Below are positions 1 through 9,793 of a DNA stretch of 64,000 bases, piece after piece (position 1 is the first letter of the stretch; each line of letters starts with the position of its first letter). The translations under genes and the position numbers were made by a program. The DNA lies in the NCBI GenBank assembly GCA_964017045.1, contig OZ024801.1, positions 33,281,257 to 33,345,256 on the forward strand, given 5' to 3'. Under the pieces are notes generated by a model. It ran no database searches, was not told where the DNA came from, and saw nothing but the letters and a program-made list of their open reading frames with translations. This stretch comes from Omphiscola glabra (taxonomy: Eukaryota > Mollusca > Gastropoda > Lymnaeidae).

Positions 1-290
1 CAAAAAACTCATTTGCGAAACATTTTTTTTTTTTTTTTTTTTTAAGAATCTCATTTAGCGAAGTTTATAGGAACATTTTTATTTTGTCCTCATCGTAACA
101 GGAAGAAATGATTTCTGGTGTTGGGCTTAAAATAAAAAATTTGATAGAATTGTCATCGGCATCGAGTCGATGTGACAAGCTTCAAGTCGATGGATTTGAA
201 GGGGAAGTGGGTCAGTTAGCCGCCCCGAAGATCTTCACAGTCCGCCAGCCAGCCACGAACAAATGGGAAGTTAATATAAGGGATTGAGAA
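1..290 (+). repeat. Dispersed repeat DR-A, 3' part (copy 1)
   Basis: A T-rich run is followed by a segment containing AAGAATCTCATTTAGCG. Further on come a block with CATCGGCATCGAGTCGATG and one with CAGCCAGCCACGAACAA. The same blocks recur in the same order near 7.6-7.9 kb and, inverted, near 37.8-38.2 kb. The copy is truncated by the window edge. No coding capacity is seen. The family name is mine; the element class is unknown. Confidence 0.7.
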
Positions 291-423
291 TTATGAGAAT
301 ACGTTTAAGATCAACAGCCTTGACATGAATCCTCCAGGAACTGTATTTGAATATAAATAATAAATATATAATGAATGTCTGTTGTTGTTAACTGTGGTCT
401 GAAAGACTAATGAAATTGAGGTA

Positions 424-745
424 GCCACTCACAATTTTACCCTTGCTGGCCTCCTAGCCCTTTCGGGTCTCTTGGCTTAGCGCCTCAATAGCTATAACGG
501 GATCGTCCCGACCGCGGCCAGTAGCAGAGCGAGATAGGCTCCTCTATGATCTTGGCCAAAAGTATGGTGGGTTTTTGGGGGGAGTGTTCCCTCAGAGATA
601 CTGCAATACTGGGGTAGTCACTCCAAGGTATACCCTTGCAGGTCTCTTAGCCGTTGCGGGTGTCTTGGTCCTACGCCTCTATGCCCGACACCGGCCATGC
701 ACATTGCTGGAACCACTCTTTGATCTTATCCAACAGGCCGAGAAG
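424..745. repeat. Diverged direct duplication, about 190 bp apart
   Basis: Two segments (about 424-560 and 612-745) share GGTAG(C/T)CACTC, then TACCCTTGC(T/A)GG, CTCTTGG and ACGCCTC or GCGCCTC, and TATGATCTTGGCC or TTTGATCTTATCC, in the same order and spacing. They look like an old tandem duplication or two units of an unidentified repeat. The open frames here are short and differ between the halves, so I do not call a gene. Confidence 0.5.
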
Positions 746-785
746 AGATACTTTGGTCTTAACCAAAATGCCGCGAAGCACTAAT

Positions 786-1380
786 TGCGTCGTTTCAATC
801 ACATATATATTTATCCAAATGTGTTTAATATATAACTCTTTTGTTTAAACATTATTTCCAGTTTTCTAAAACTTAAAAAAAAAAAAAATTATAAAACGTT
901 AATCTTATTGTTAAAGGTAATCGTAGCTTTATTTTTTATAAAATTATTAATTATCAATTTAAAAAACAATTATAAAATATTAATTAACGCAATTAGCGTC
1001 CTAAATTACATCTGCGTAAAAAATGAAAACGTTTTAAGTTTTTTCCCTTGAAAATAAAATTACAGTTATGACCCTTTATTTTATTTTTTTAAGTTTTGAT
1101 TTACATCTTAAAGGCGTATCAAAACCTTTTATAATATACACGTTTTCAGCAACTTCCCTGATTATTTTGTTGCAGGTACAACCATGTCAGATGTGTTGGA
1201 GTGAATCTTACATGCTAAAGCGTGTTTTTTTTTTTCCTTTCTTCTAACATGCAAAATTATAAAGAAACTAAAAGTAACAATTGACAAGGGGGAAATCACT
1301 AAGGCAGCTGAAACTAAGAGAATCTCCATTTAAAAGAGTTAGATATAATTACCGTCATTAATGTGAGGAGGTCTCTAATT
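786..1380. other. AT-rich stretch without recognisable features
   Basis: About 600 bp of AT-rich sequence with poly-A and poly-T runs. I see no long open frame, RNA gene, terminal inverted repeat or tandem repeat. Confidence 0.6.
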
Positions 1381-1763
1381 TTTCTGTGGTTTTATCAGGT
1401 GCACGCTCTCAACTTATTAAGATACTTAAACAGCCCCGTAAACTTCGATATGGTGCACACTTACAAGACTACTGTAATTTACGCACTTTGGGCGTGCAAA
1501 GAATATTGAACGCTTTGAGTGGCAACGAGAATGGCGGAGATATGCGCGGTTTATTAGTTACCAGCTCCAGCTCACCAAACAATGGCGGCGGCTGCGGCAA
1601 CCCGTGAACTTCACAACTACTAAAGTTAGTTGACAAAAGATGCAATCAAGTAACACACTTTATAAAATTCCCAATCAGTGCTTTCCCGCCTCTGAACTAT
1701 ATTAGTAATATTCTAAAATCCCCCCCCCCCCCCCGACCCACCACCACACTCACACTATTTTAA

Positions 1764-1833
1764 AACACCATATTTACAACACCGTATTTGCAACACCGTA
1801 TTTACAACACCATATTTACAACACCGTATTTAT
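1764..1833. repeat. 15-bp tandem repeat, about 4.5 copies
   Basis: Units of the form AACACCGTATTTACA repeat head to tail with A/G changes. The array sits where other DR-A copies have a single TTTACACCGCA-like block, so it looks like a local expansion inside DR-A. Confidence 0.75.
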
Positions 1834-1836
1834 ACT

Positions 1837-2110
1837 ATAAAAATGCGCAAACGTGAATGCTATGGCCACGTGACCAGAAAACAAGGGCTCGCCAAAGAGA
1901 TCTTGCAGGGCACAACTAGAGGAGGGAGAAGAAGAGGAAGACAGAGAAAAAGATGGGAAGACAACATCAAAGAGTGGACGGGATTACAACTAGGCGATGC
2001 TATGCGTAGGGCAGGAGACCGAGAGGAATGGAGAAGAATAGTTTGTATGTCATCTGTGGCGCCCCAACGGTCGAAGGACTACAGGACATGATGATGGTGA
2101 TGATGATTTA
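1837..2110 (+). pseudogene. LINE (non-LTR retrotransposon) C-terminal tail, 5'-truncated
   Basis: The frame from 1843 to the stop ending at 2091 encodes about 82 residues. It contains GHVTRKQGLAKEILQG, then a basic RGGRRRGRQRKRW stretch and EDNIKEWTGL. This basic-to-WxDxIKEW pattern is typical of the C-terminal end of reverse transcriptases in invertebrate LINEs. Upstream polymerase motifs are absent, so this is a 5'-truncated remnant that cannot move by itself. The stop is followed by a TGATGATGG-type simple repeat, as expected for the 3' end of such elements. The fragment interrupts DR-A copy 2. The subfamily cannot be assigned from this segment. Confidence 0.75.
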
Positions 2111-2361
2111 GATTATTCCATTAAAACCAAAAGAAAATACTACGCACTAAACTAACTTTCAGGCATTTTTTAAGATCTCATTTAGCGCCTTTGTCGGGAA
2201 TTTTATTCAGTGACATCAGCTGCCATCTGTCGGCGTCAGGGACATTGTTACATATAGAGAAGTATGCATGTTTGATAAAGGAAAAATTGGATTCTCAGTG
2301 TGAACACAACCCCCCCCCCCCCCACCCCCACCCCTTTTTTCAATAAGAATGTCTTAAAACT

Positions 2362-2565
2362 GTTCATTGATTCGTCTGGTGAGAGACAACCTAAATGAAA
2401 GGTCCATAGATTCGTCCGGTAAGACACAGTCTAAAATAAACGGTCCATTGATTTGTCTGGTGAGAGAAAGACTAAAATGAAGGGTCCATTGGTTCGTCTG
2501 GTGAGGGACAGACTAAAATGAAGGGTCCATTGGTTCGTCTGGTGAGGGACAGACTAAAATGAAGA
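2362..2565. repeat. Minisatellite, about 41-bp unit, 5 copies
   Basis: Each unit contains GGTCCATTG(A/G)TTCGTCTGG then GACAGACTAAAATGAA. The last two units are nearly identical, while the earlier ones carry substitutions and small indels. Confidence 0.85.
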
Positions 2566-2745
2566 ACAGGTGCACCGATCGAGAGATCCAACCAATGAGG
2601 ATACGGTAAACGAACGCCACTGGATATGTTTTGGTTGATTTAGAGATTGCCACCAGGTACGATGCCCTCGGATGCAACCAGGCTCGCTGCCCTTGACAGC
2701 ATCAAGTTAGACAACCAGCCGCCTACCACGCAGACATGACAATAT

Positions 2746-3775
2746 TGGATGGCTCCCACATAAGTAGATGTAGGACAATGTGGATAGCTCTCACATGAGT
2801 AGATGCATGACGAATTGGAATAACTTTCAAATGAGTAGATGCATGACGAATTGGAATAGCTTTCACATGAGTAGATGCATGACGAATTGGAATAGCTTTC
2901 ACATGAGTAGATGCATGACGAATTGGAATAACTTTCACATGAGTAGATGCATGACGAATTGGAATAACTTTCACATGAGTAGATGCATGGCGAATTGGAA
3001 TAACTTTCACATGAGTAGATGCATGACGAATTGGAATAACTTTCACTTGAGTAGATGCATGGCGAATTGGAATAACTTTCACATGAGTAGATGCATGAAG
3101 AATTGGAATAACTTTCACATGAGTAGATGCATGGCGAATTGGAATAGCTTTCACATGAGTAGATGCATGACGAATTGGAATAACTTTCACATGAGTAGAT
3201 GCATGGCGAATTGGAATAACTTTCACATGAGTAGATGCATGGCGAATTGGAATAGCTTTCACATGAGTAGATGCATGACGAATTGGAATAACTTTCACAT
3301 GAGTAGATGCATGGCGAATTGGAATAGCTTTCACATGAGTAGATGCATTACGAATTGGAATAACTTTCACATGAGTAGATGCATGACGAATTGGAATAAC
3401 TTTCACATGAGTAGATGCATGGCGAATTGGAATAGCTTTCACATGAGTAGATGCATGACGAATTGGAATAACTTTCACATGAGTAGATGCATGGCGAATT
3501 GGAATAACTTTCACATGAGTAGATGCATGACGATGTAGGTAGCTCTCACGTGAGTAGATGCATGACGATGTAGGTAGCTCTCACGTGAGTAGATGTATGA
3601 CGATGTAGGTAGCTCTCACATAAGTAGATGTATGACGACGTAGGTAGCTCTCACATAAGTAGATGCATGACGATGTAGGTAGCTCCCACATGAGTAGATA
3701 TTTGACATCGTGGATAGCTCTCACATAAGTAGATGCATGACGATGTGGATGGCTCCCACTTGGGGAGATGTATGA
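2746..3775. repeat. Minisatellite, 36-bp unit, about 20 core copies plus 35-bp flanking variants
   Basis: The core (about 2809-3530) repeats GACGAATTGGAATAAC followed by TTTCACATGAGTAGATGCAT. Two sites vary repeatedly among units (GACG/GGCG and ATAAC/ATAGC). On both sides lie diverged units with GATGTAGGTAGCTCTCAC. The period is 12 codons without stops, so frames of about 250 codons are open on both strands; these are not taken as genes. The most homogeneous units are central, as expected for expansion from the middle. Confidence 0.95.
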
Positions 3776-4180
3776 CCGGAATGGCGTTCCTTGGCATCAG
3801 TCGAAGTCCGGTAGGCTGAATCATCTCACGTGCACATAGACCCACGCTTTCTTTGCGAGACACACAGTAAGAGCTGCCAATGCAGTTGAGAACAAGTTCT
3901 TTATGCTAAGTTAACTGAAAGATTTTTTTTTTCTATTTTTTTTTTAAAAGTTAACTTGTTTCTATTTATCTGACTTTTCCTACTTGGGATCGACATACCG
4001 TGTATAACAAGAATAAATATTTAATATTTACAGATGTCATGAAATCGCTGCTTGATCCGTGAAGACACAGCAGCCCCGGAGGGCATTTCGCTTCAGCTGG
4101 TTGTATAGAATCAAATTACAACTGGACAGTGACTTAACGTTTCTTGTTAAACAGTTGCCCGGAACCAGTATCAATATAAA
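3776..4180. other. No recognisable feature
   Basis: Unique-looking sequence with short T runs between two repeat tracts. No gene, RNA or mobile-element terminus could be recognised. Confidence 0.5.
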
Positions 4181-4370
4181 CGCACACAACTGGAGGGGGG
4201 GTGGGATGCTGGGGGGGGGGAGGAGATGTTGGGTGGTGAGAGTCGGGGTGGTGAGGAGTGGCGTAGTGAGGAGTGGGGTAGAAAGGTTTGGTGAGTGGTT
4301 GGGGGGGGTGATTGGTGGTGACGAGCGGATGGGGGGGGGAGGGTGGTGATGGATGAAGTGGGGGGCAATC
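4181..4370. repeat. G-rich low-complexity tract
   Basis: Degenerate GGTGAGGAGTGG-like units with several runs of seven or more G on the plus strand. The open frames across it are biased low-complexity translations and are not called. Confidence 0.7.
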
Positions 4371-4800
4371 AAGATGGAACTCTATCCCATTTCCCATTCC
4401 TTTCTGAGCGGTTTAATTGATCTAAATCCTAGCAGAAGACCTTTCAGCTTGTCATTTGCAGGTTGCTTGTGCTGGCCTTGATGGACTTCCGGTATTGGAC
4501 GACGTGCATATTCTCTTACACAATGCTGCATCCATTATTCGTGTTGCATCAGCGAAAACTACGAGTAAAAAGACTAGTTACGTATGTTGTCATCATCCTA
4601 CATGACCTACATTTGACGAATGACCAACTAGTAAGTAGTCGTTTTGAATCAATGTTTCTCTCATTGGTTTCATCCTACCTGTGTGCCAAACGGCAATGAT
4701 ATATTGACCGTATCCATGCTCCATCGATGGCGTCTGTTTCTATAGTGACGTCATCTGTGTTTTACTGACGTCGATATGTCTCAAACACCATTTCAGCATG
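4371..4800. other. No recognisable feature
   Basis: A mixed-composition stretch containing a 78-codon frame (4463-4699) with no recognisable domain. Nothing else can be supported. Confidence 0.5.
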
Positions 4801-4805
4801 TGGTA

Positions 4806-5033
4806 GATGCACACCTAGCGCACCTTGTGATGCACACCTGCGCACCGTTTGATGCACACCTAGCGCACCGTTTGATGCACACATAGCGCACCATTTGATG
4901 CACACCAAGCGCACCGTTTGATGAAATCCTAGCGCACCGTTTGATGCGCACCTGCGCACCGTTTGATGCACACCTAGCACACAGTTTGATGCACACCTAG
5001 CGCACCGATTGATGCACACCTAGCGCACAGGTT
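4806..5033. repeat. Minisatellite, about 23-bp unit, 10 copies
   Basis: Units contain GATGCACACCTAGCGCACC followed by GTTT. Some copies lack a few bases (CACCTGCGCACC), so the spacing alternates between about 20 and 23 bp. Confidence 0.9.
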
Positions 5034-5166
5034 GCGGAAACCGTAGTAAGCCCGGTAACTGCACTAGTTGTACAGTATGTTAACAATGTATGTTTTTGTG
5101 CAGCACATATCGTTGTCATCATTCGAGAGTTATGTGCAGTAGGAAAATTAAAATATATCTGTACAT

Positions 5167-5355
5167 CCGTGGCTCTCAACCTTCCTAATGCCGCGACCCT
5201 TTAATAAAGCTCCTCGTGTTGTGGCGCCCCCCCCCCTCAACCATATAATTATGTTCGTTGTTACTTCATAACTGTACAGTATATGTGTTTTCCGATGGTC
5301 TTAGGCGACCCCTGGGAAAGGGTAATTCCACCCCAAAGGGGATCGCGACCGGCAG
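5167..5355 (-). mobile_element. SPIN-like hAT MITE, truncated copy (D)
   Basis: It opens with CCGTGGCTCTCAACCTTCC and contains TTCCGATGGTCTTAGGCGAC, the reverse complement of the matching segments in the copies at 12.9, 20.9 and 37.4 kb. The other end stops near GGGGATCGCGACC without a terminal inverted repeat, and no target duplication is visible. A poly-C run interrupts it. Confidence 0.75.
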
Positions 5356-5535
5356 CTTTTATACTTTTTTAAAAAAAATTATCGTCGGGTCCCTTACATG
5401 TCTGAGGGCCAGGAAACAGACCACCCTTTTGAAAAAGTTTTGACGACTCTTGCATTAAAGCATCACCTTCAATATTAGTCACTGGGGGGTGGGGGGGGGA
5501 GAGACACAAAAAAAACAAAAACACAAAAAAGCACA

Positions 5536-5764
5536 TCGGCCCAGAGAGTTTCAATGACCTATTGTAGTAGCAGTTAGTCAGAGAGTAGGATCAATGTTTC
5601 GTTTCAACATGACACGTGACATTAGGTCATGTAGTTTTCTTTAAAATAAAAATTAAAAAAAGCTTGGTTGATATTTGACAATGGCTTTGATATTTTGGGA
5701 GGGTTCTAAAAATAAGCGAATCTGGGGATAAAAATCTTAAATAACCGTATTTGATGCCAATTAA
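5536..5764. other. No recognisable feature
   Basis: Short unassigned interval between a G/A-rich tract (5485-5530) and the LINE fragment. Confidence 0.5.
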
Positions 5765-5925
5765 AGCCAGTATAGGAACTGCTCATTCCTGCCAAAGACA
5801 ATCATGGACTGGAACAATCTTTCAAAAGGAACAATTGAGGCGACAACACTTGACTCATTTGCGTCTAATGCCTCAGGCCTTCCAACCCCCAGTGTATGAT
5901 ACCCTCACTCAGTTACTCTTGTAAC
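5765..5925 (+). pseudogene. LINE reverse-transcriptase C-terminal fragment, first half
   Basis: One frame runs from about 5765 to the TGA at 5897-5899. It reads SFLPKTIMDWNNLSKGTIEA and then LDSFASNASGLP. The aromatic-P-(R/K)TIxxWNxL motif close to the stop is characteristic of the C-terminal end of LINE reverse transcriptases. The 3' untranslated part continues to 5925, is interrupted by the hAT element and resumes at 7416. A paralogue lacking the hAT insertion lies at 41207-41415. Only the last 45 or so codons are present, so the copy is dead on arrival. Confidence 0.75.
5918..5925. repeat. hAT target-site duplication, left (CTTGTAAC)
   Basis: Identical to 7416-7423. The sequence occurs once in the uninterrupted paralogue near 41295. 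Confidence 0.9.
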
Positions 5926-6391
5926 CAGGGCCGGATTAACCTCTAGGCAAACAAGGCACGTGCCTTGGGCACCAAGCGTTTGGGGGCACCACAAGTCCTC
6001 AAGAATTTTGTTTTTGAACAAATTTAAGCCCGGAAACAACTGAAAATTGAACATGTGCTATGAAAATGAAGAAATATATTATAATAAAAATTCACATTCA
6101 AGTTTGGTACAATCTTGAATCATTAAAAATTAAGCGCATAAATTTTTTTTTAAAATCCTGGTAAATGGTAATGAGCAAAATGCGGACCATGCGGACTCAC
6201 TCGGCTTGTAAATAAATAATGCGGTCGTATTCGAATTTTAAAAATGTTTGGGAAGTTTTATTAACATTTTAAACCATTTTTATATTTTCAATAAATAATA
6301 TTAAAATAATAACATTAATTAATTAATTCGACCGGGAACACCTTTGTAATAGACACAAAATGAGCATGTGAACATGAAAACTTGAGCTGAT

Positions 6392-6856
6392 TTGTATTCT
6401 TCACTAGCAGATCATTTGCATAGATCTAGGAATGAATTTGAAACATTTGAAGAAGCTGCAAAAATAATAACACCAGGTTTAGATTATAAGTCAACTTTGG
6501 CCCGTAATCGTAAACGAACGACAGTGGTCACTGATGGTGATGTCCGTGAGGTATCTCTGAATGCCATAGAAAAATTTCGTATATCTGCATTATACGCCAT
6601 TGTTGACAAACTTGAGACAGAAATGAGTAGACGAGGACAAGTATATAATGATGTAGCAGTTCGATTTTCTTGTTTGGTTGATGTATGGTTATCACAAACA
6701 TCTCAGTATTGTGACAAACTAATAAATGCTTGTCCTAAAGATCTGAACAATAATGTATATACTGAACTACAACAGTTTCATTCATATATTCGCCACAAGT
6801 TTCCTGCATCAAAATCGGAAAACAACACGTTCAATCATGAGAATTATACAAAGTAA
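6392..6856 (+). pseudogene. hAT transposase fragment (copy 1), frameshifted
   Basis: About 150 codons contain RNRKRTTVVTDGDVREVSLN, KFRISALYAIVDKLETEMSR and a C-terminal part ending near RHKFPASKSENN. It is more than 90% identical to the segment at 18701-19210. This matches the region preceding the dimerisation domain in zinc-finger MYM/hAT-like transposases of animals. A stop (TGA) lies just upstream where copy 2 is open. A one-base deletion near 6839 (CATGAG versus CATGGAG) moves the end out of frame, and a TAG follows. Catalytic-core segments further N-terminal are not seen. Confidence 0.75.
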
Positions 6857-6924
6857 TAGTTAGAGACAACTTCTAGTGTGCCTTTCCAAATGTTGAAATC
6901 GCCTTGCACATATTTTTAAAATTA

Positions 6925-7120
6925 ATGGTTACTAACTGTTCAACGGAGCGCTCTTTTTCTCAGTTAAAACGTACAAAAAATCCAAATAGATCAACAATGA
7001 AACAAGAACGGCTCGATTCCTTATCTCTGCTTATGATCGAGGCAGATGTGTAGCGCAAAATTAACTTTGACGATATACTCAAAAACTTCGCTAGATGTAA
7101 ATCTAGGAAAAAAAACTTTA
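6925..7120 (+). pseudogene. hAT C-terminal dimerisation region remnant (copy 1)
   Basis: It translates as VTNCSTERSFSQLKRTKNPN, then RSTMKQERLDSLSLLMIEAD. This is the hAT dimerisation signature (TxxSxERxFSxLK...R..M..ERL..L.LL.IE). An in-frame TAG follows where copy 2 encodes leucine (GCAGATGTGTAG versus GCAGATGTGTTG). It belongs to the hAT element at 5926-7415. Confidence 0.75.
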
Positions 7121-7415
7121 AAATGTAAATGACAATATCTTTTTGATTTTTCCATCTAATAAAAAATAAAGTATTTTTGTCTATTATTTTTTCAAAATTT
7201 ATTTACTATTAATTCTAATACAGAAATACTTTATTGTATGTTTTATATAAGTGATAGTAATACAAACTACAAACATATTTGTTAACAACTGTTTTCTTTG
7301 AATAATATTGAACATACCAGCGGTCACGGTCAGTGAAAGATCAGGGGCCCCGGGCAGAAGGGGGCACCCATGTGGGTTTGTGCCTTGGGCACTAAAGTGG
7401 CTTAATCCGGCCCTG

Positions 7416-7542
7416 CTTGTAACCCGTGAAATATCCTCATCAACACCAGGCACAGAGACATTGCAAATCCCATCTACATTCATAGGAGCCATAATGATCA
7501 ATAAATTGATCGTGGGCCCTTAATGTATAGAAGAAGAAGAAA
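7416..7542 (+). mobile_element. LINE 3' end, second half after the hAT insertion
   Basis: It starts with the second CTTGTAAC (7416-7423) and continues with AATATCCTCATCAACACCAG and a block ending AATTGATCGTGGGCCC. It closes with an AGAAGAAGAAG tail. The same order is present without interruption at 41300-41415, and the tail alone recurs at 20349-20408. Confidence 0.75.
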
Positions 7543-7549
7543 ACACAGT

Positions 7550-7890
7550 TTATCTCATCTACTACTTCACCAAAAAAAAAAGAAAATATTACGCACCAAA
7601 CACATTTGCGATATTCTTTTTTTTTCAATAAAAGAATCTCATTTAACGCAGTTATCGGGAAACCCCCTTCATGCCCCTTGAAAAAAATAAACACCAAAAA
7701 ACCCCCCAGATTTTTGGGGGTTCGGTTTAAAGGTTGTGGGGGAGGGGGTGTAAGAGCTGTAAGTTTGAAATAACGTGTTGTCACTGGCAACGAGTACATG
7801 CGCCAAGTTGATGGGAAGGCAGTCGGTTAGCCGTCCGGAAAGATTTTTGCCAGTCGGCCACCCACGAACAAAAGTGGAGTCAATATAAAA
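7550..7890 (+). repeat. Dispersed repeat DR-A (copy 3)
   Basis: Contains AAGAAAATATTACGCACC, CACATTTGCGATATTC, ATCTCATTTAACGCAG and TTATCGGGAAA. Then come GTTGTCACTGGCAACGAG, GGCAGTCGGTTAGCCGTCC and CAGTCGGCCACCCACGAAC. The order agrees with copy 1 and with the inverted copy at 37.8-38.2 kb. Confidence 0.7.
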
Positions 7891-7920
7891 AGGATTTTAA
7901 AGAGAAAAAAAGATATTCCA

Positions 7921-8552
7921 TCGTTCACTGTCAGTACATGTTTCGTTCACTGCCTGTACATGTCTCGTTCACTGCCTGTACACGTCTAGTTCACTGCCTG
8001 TACATGTCTCGTTCACTGCCTGTACACGTCTAGTTCACTGCCTGTACATGCCTCGTTCACTGCCTGTACATGTTTCGTTGACTGGCTGTACATGTCTCGT
8101 TCACTGCCTGTACATGTCTCGTTCACTGCCTGTACATGTCTCGTTCACTGCCTGTACATGTCTCGTTCACTGCATGTACACGTTTCGTTCACTGCCTGTA
8201 CATGTTTCGTTCACTGCCTGTACATGTCTCGTTCACTGCCTGTACATGTCTCGTTCACTGCCTGTATATGTCTCGTTCACTGCCTGTACATGTCTCGTTC
8301 ACACCTGTACATGTCTCGTCACTGCCTGTTAATGTTTCGTTCACTGCCTGTACATGTCTCGTTCACTGCCTGTACATGTCTCGTTCACTGCCTGTACACG
8401 TCTCGTTCACTGCCTGCACACGTCTCGTTCACTGCCTGTACATGTTTCGTTCACTGCCTGTACATGTCTCGTTCACTGCCTGTACATGTTTCGTTCACTG
8501 CCTGTACACGTCTCGTTCACTGCCTGCACACGTCTCGTTCACTGCCTGTACC
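7921..8552. repeat. Minisatellite, 22-bp unit, about 29 copies
   Basis: Units are TCGTTCACTGCCTGTACATG plus TC. The commonest variants are ACATG/ACACG and TCTCG/TTTCG. Three plus-strand frames stay open because the unit lacks stops; none is considered a gene. Confidence 0.95.
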
Positions 8553-8691
8553 TGCGTTCAACGTGTGCGTACGCGTTTAAAAAGTTATTGAGTTGTGGTT
8601 CCCGTTTATCATTTCTTGTAACGCTCTGAATGGTTTTGGAGGCCGGCACCACAACAGTTGAACCTCGATAAGACTAGACATCTGGTTGTCT

Positions 8692-8782
8692 TTTGTTTTG
8701 ATGAAATAGTTGGTGAAAAAAATAATTCTTCCGTGTAAAAGCGGGCGGCTCATTAGAATATTAATATAGTTCAGGGGCGTGG
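8692..8782 (-). repeat. Dispersed repeat DR-A fragment (copy 4, inverted)
   Basis: Contains AGTTGGTGAAAAAAATAA, GTGTAAAAGCGGG and GGCTCATTAGAATATTAATA. These align with the inverted copy at 38.1-38.2 kb (AGTTGGTGAAATAA, GTGTAAAAATCGGG). Confidence 0.6.
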
Positions 8783-9070
8783 AAAAAAAAAGTGGGGTTG
8801 CGAGCCTTGAGGTTTGGAAAAAGTGTGTGTGGGGGGGGGAGGGGGGGGGTTGGCGGAAAGGCATTAATTGGGATTCTTATACAGTGCGTTACTTGTACGC
8901 ATGTTTTGTCCAAATTGTCAGGCTCACCTCCCATTGCTCGCTAGTTCATTTTATAGAGGATTTATAAGAAAACCTTTGTCTTTAGGGGGCTGTTTAATTA
9001 CCGTTTGAGCTTTAGAGTCTAAAACTGTCATCTGACACGTGCTCCTAAGGTTCATGCATACCATGTAGGT

Positions 9071-9267
9071 CAGTGGCGTAGTGAGGGGGGGGCAAGGGGG
9101 GCATCATGCCCCGGGCGCTACTCACAAAGGGGCGCCAAATGGTATATTTTACTATAATATTGTATGGTTTTCGAATAGGGGGGGGGGCGCTAAAAAGGTA
9201 TTGGAAGGGGGGGGGGCGCTTAAAAGGTATTGTGCTCCGGGCGCGAGTTAAGCTCGCTGCGCCACTG
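9071..9267. mobile_element. hAT-type MITE, 197 bp, with TSD ATGTAGGT
   Basis: Ends are CAGTGGCGTAG(TGAGG) and GCTGCGCCACTG. The element is flanked by exact 8-bp direct repeats ATGTAGGT (9063-9070 and 9268-9275). A second copy is at 21984-22166. It has long G runs and no coding capacity. Confidence 0.92.
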
Positions 9268-9378
9268 ATGTAGGTTAGCCAGTTTTAAAATTGTATGTAA
9301 ATATCAACCGTTATGTTGAAAATGGAAACAACGTGCATCTTGTTTCTTCTTCTTCCTTTTATTATTACGACGTGGCTA

Positions 9379-9790
9379 TTGGTACCCGGGTACCAGAATT
9401 GAGAGGTTGGGATTAAAAAGCGATTAAAAATATTATTGTTGGGTTTGTAAGCCCAAATGATGTATCAAATGAAAGATAATTGAATGGACTATACGTTTGT
9501 ACACTTAAGTCTTCATTTTAACTCAAATAAACTACTACAAATGACATCAGAACAGCATTAGTGAAAATGGACCCAGACACGCAGCGCCGCCATTCGCACC
9601 CGGGTACCATTAGACTCAATGCTATCCGGATATCATTTGTGGTAGTTTATTTTAGTAAAACTGAATAATTGAGGTTACAAACGTATAGTACACTCAATTA
9701 TCTTTCATTTGATACCTCATTTTGTCTTAACAATAATATTTTAAATCGTTTTTTAATCCCAACCTCTCAATTCTGGTACCTGGGTACCAA
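9379..9790. mobile_element. Foldback element, 412 bp, long TIRs, TA duplication
   Basis: The two arms (about 185 bp each) are imperfect inverted repeats. The left starts TTGGTACCCGGGTACCAGAA; the right ends with the complement, one base different in the palindrome. Both arms contain GAGAGGTTGGGATTAAAAA and TATCAAATGAAAGATAATTG. TA flanks each side (9377-9378, 9791-9792), consistent with a Tc1/mariner-like or other TA-inserting MITE. The GGTACCCGGGTACC motif near the end is itself a 14-bp palindrome. No transposase is encoded. Confidence 0.85.
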
Positions 9791-9793
9791 TAG

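Larger units (their letters stand above)
1573..2215 (+). repeat. Dispersed repeat DR-A (copy 2), split by a LINE fragment
   Basis: The 5' part (1573-1835) begins with CACCAAACAATGGCGGCGG and GTGAACTTC, matching one unit of the 53-bp array at 33.8 kb. It continues with the stretch containing ACACACTTTATAA and a TGAACTATATTA block. The remainder (about 2112-2215) has AAGAAAATACTACGCAC, CTCATTTAGCGCC and TCGGGAATTTTATT. The order equals that of the copies at 34.3-35.0 kb. The insertion between the two parts is the LINE tail at 1837-2110. Confidence 0.65.
5926..7415 (+). mobile_element. hAT transposon, 1490 bp, internally reduced, with TIRs
   Basis: The left end CAGGGCCGGATTAA and the right end TTAATCCGGCCCTG are perfect inverted repeats of 14 bp, flanked by an exact 8-bp duplication CTTGTAAC. 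Terminal CAG...CTG and an 8-bp duplication are diagnostic of hAT elements. The interior is AT-rich and carries two degenerate transposase segments (6392-6856 and about 6925-7120). A full hAT transposase needs roughly 600 codons, so the element is non-autonomous. It is inserted in the 3' part of a LINE. Both ends also contain GTGCCTTGGGCA. Confidence 0.93.

Noticed and set aside
2723..3538. 263- and 252-codon frames on opposite strands
   Set aside because: A product of the 36-bp array; the period is divisible by three.
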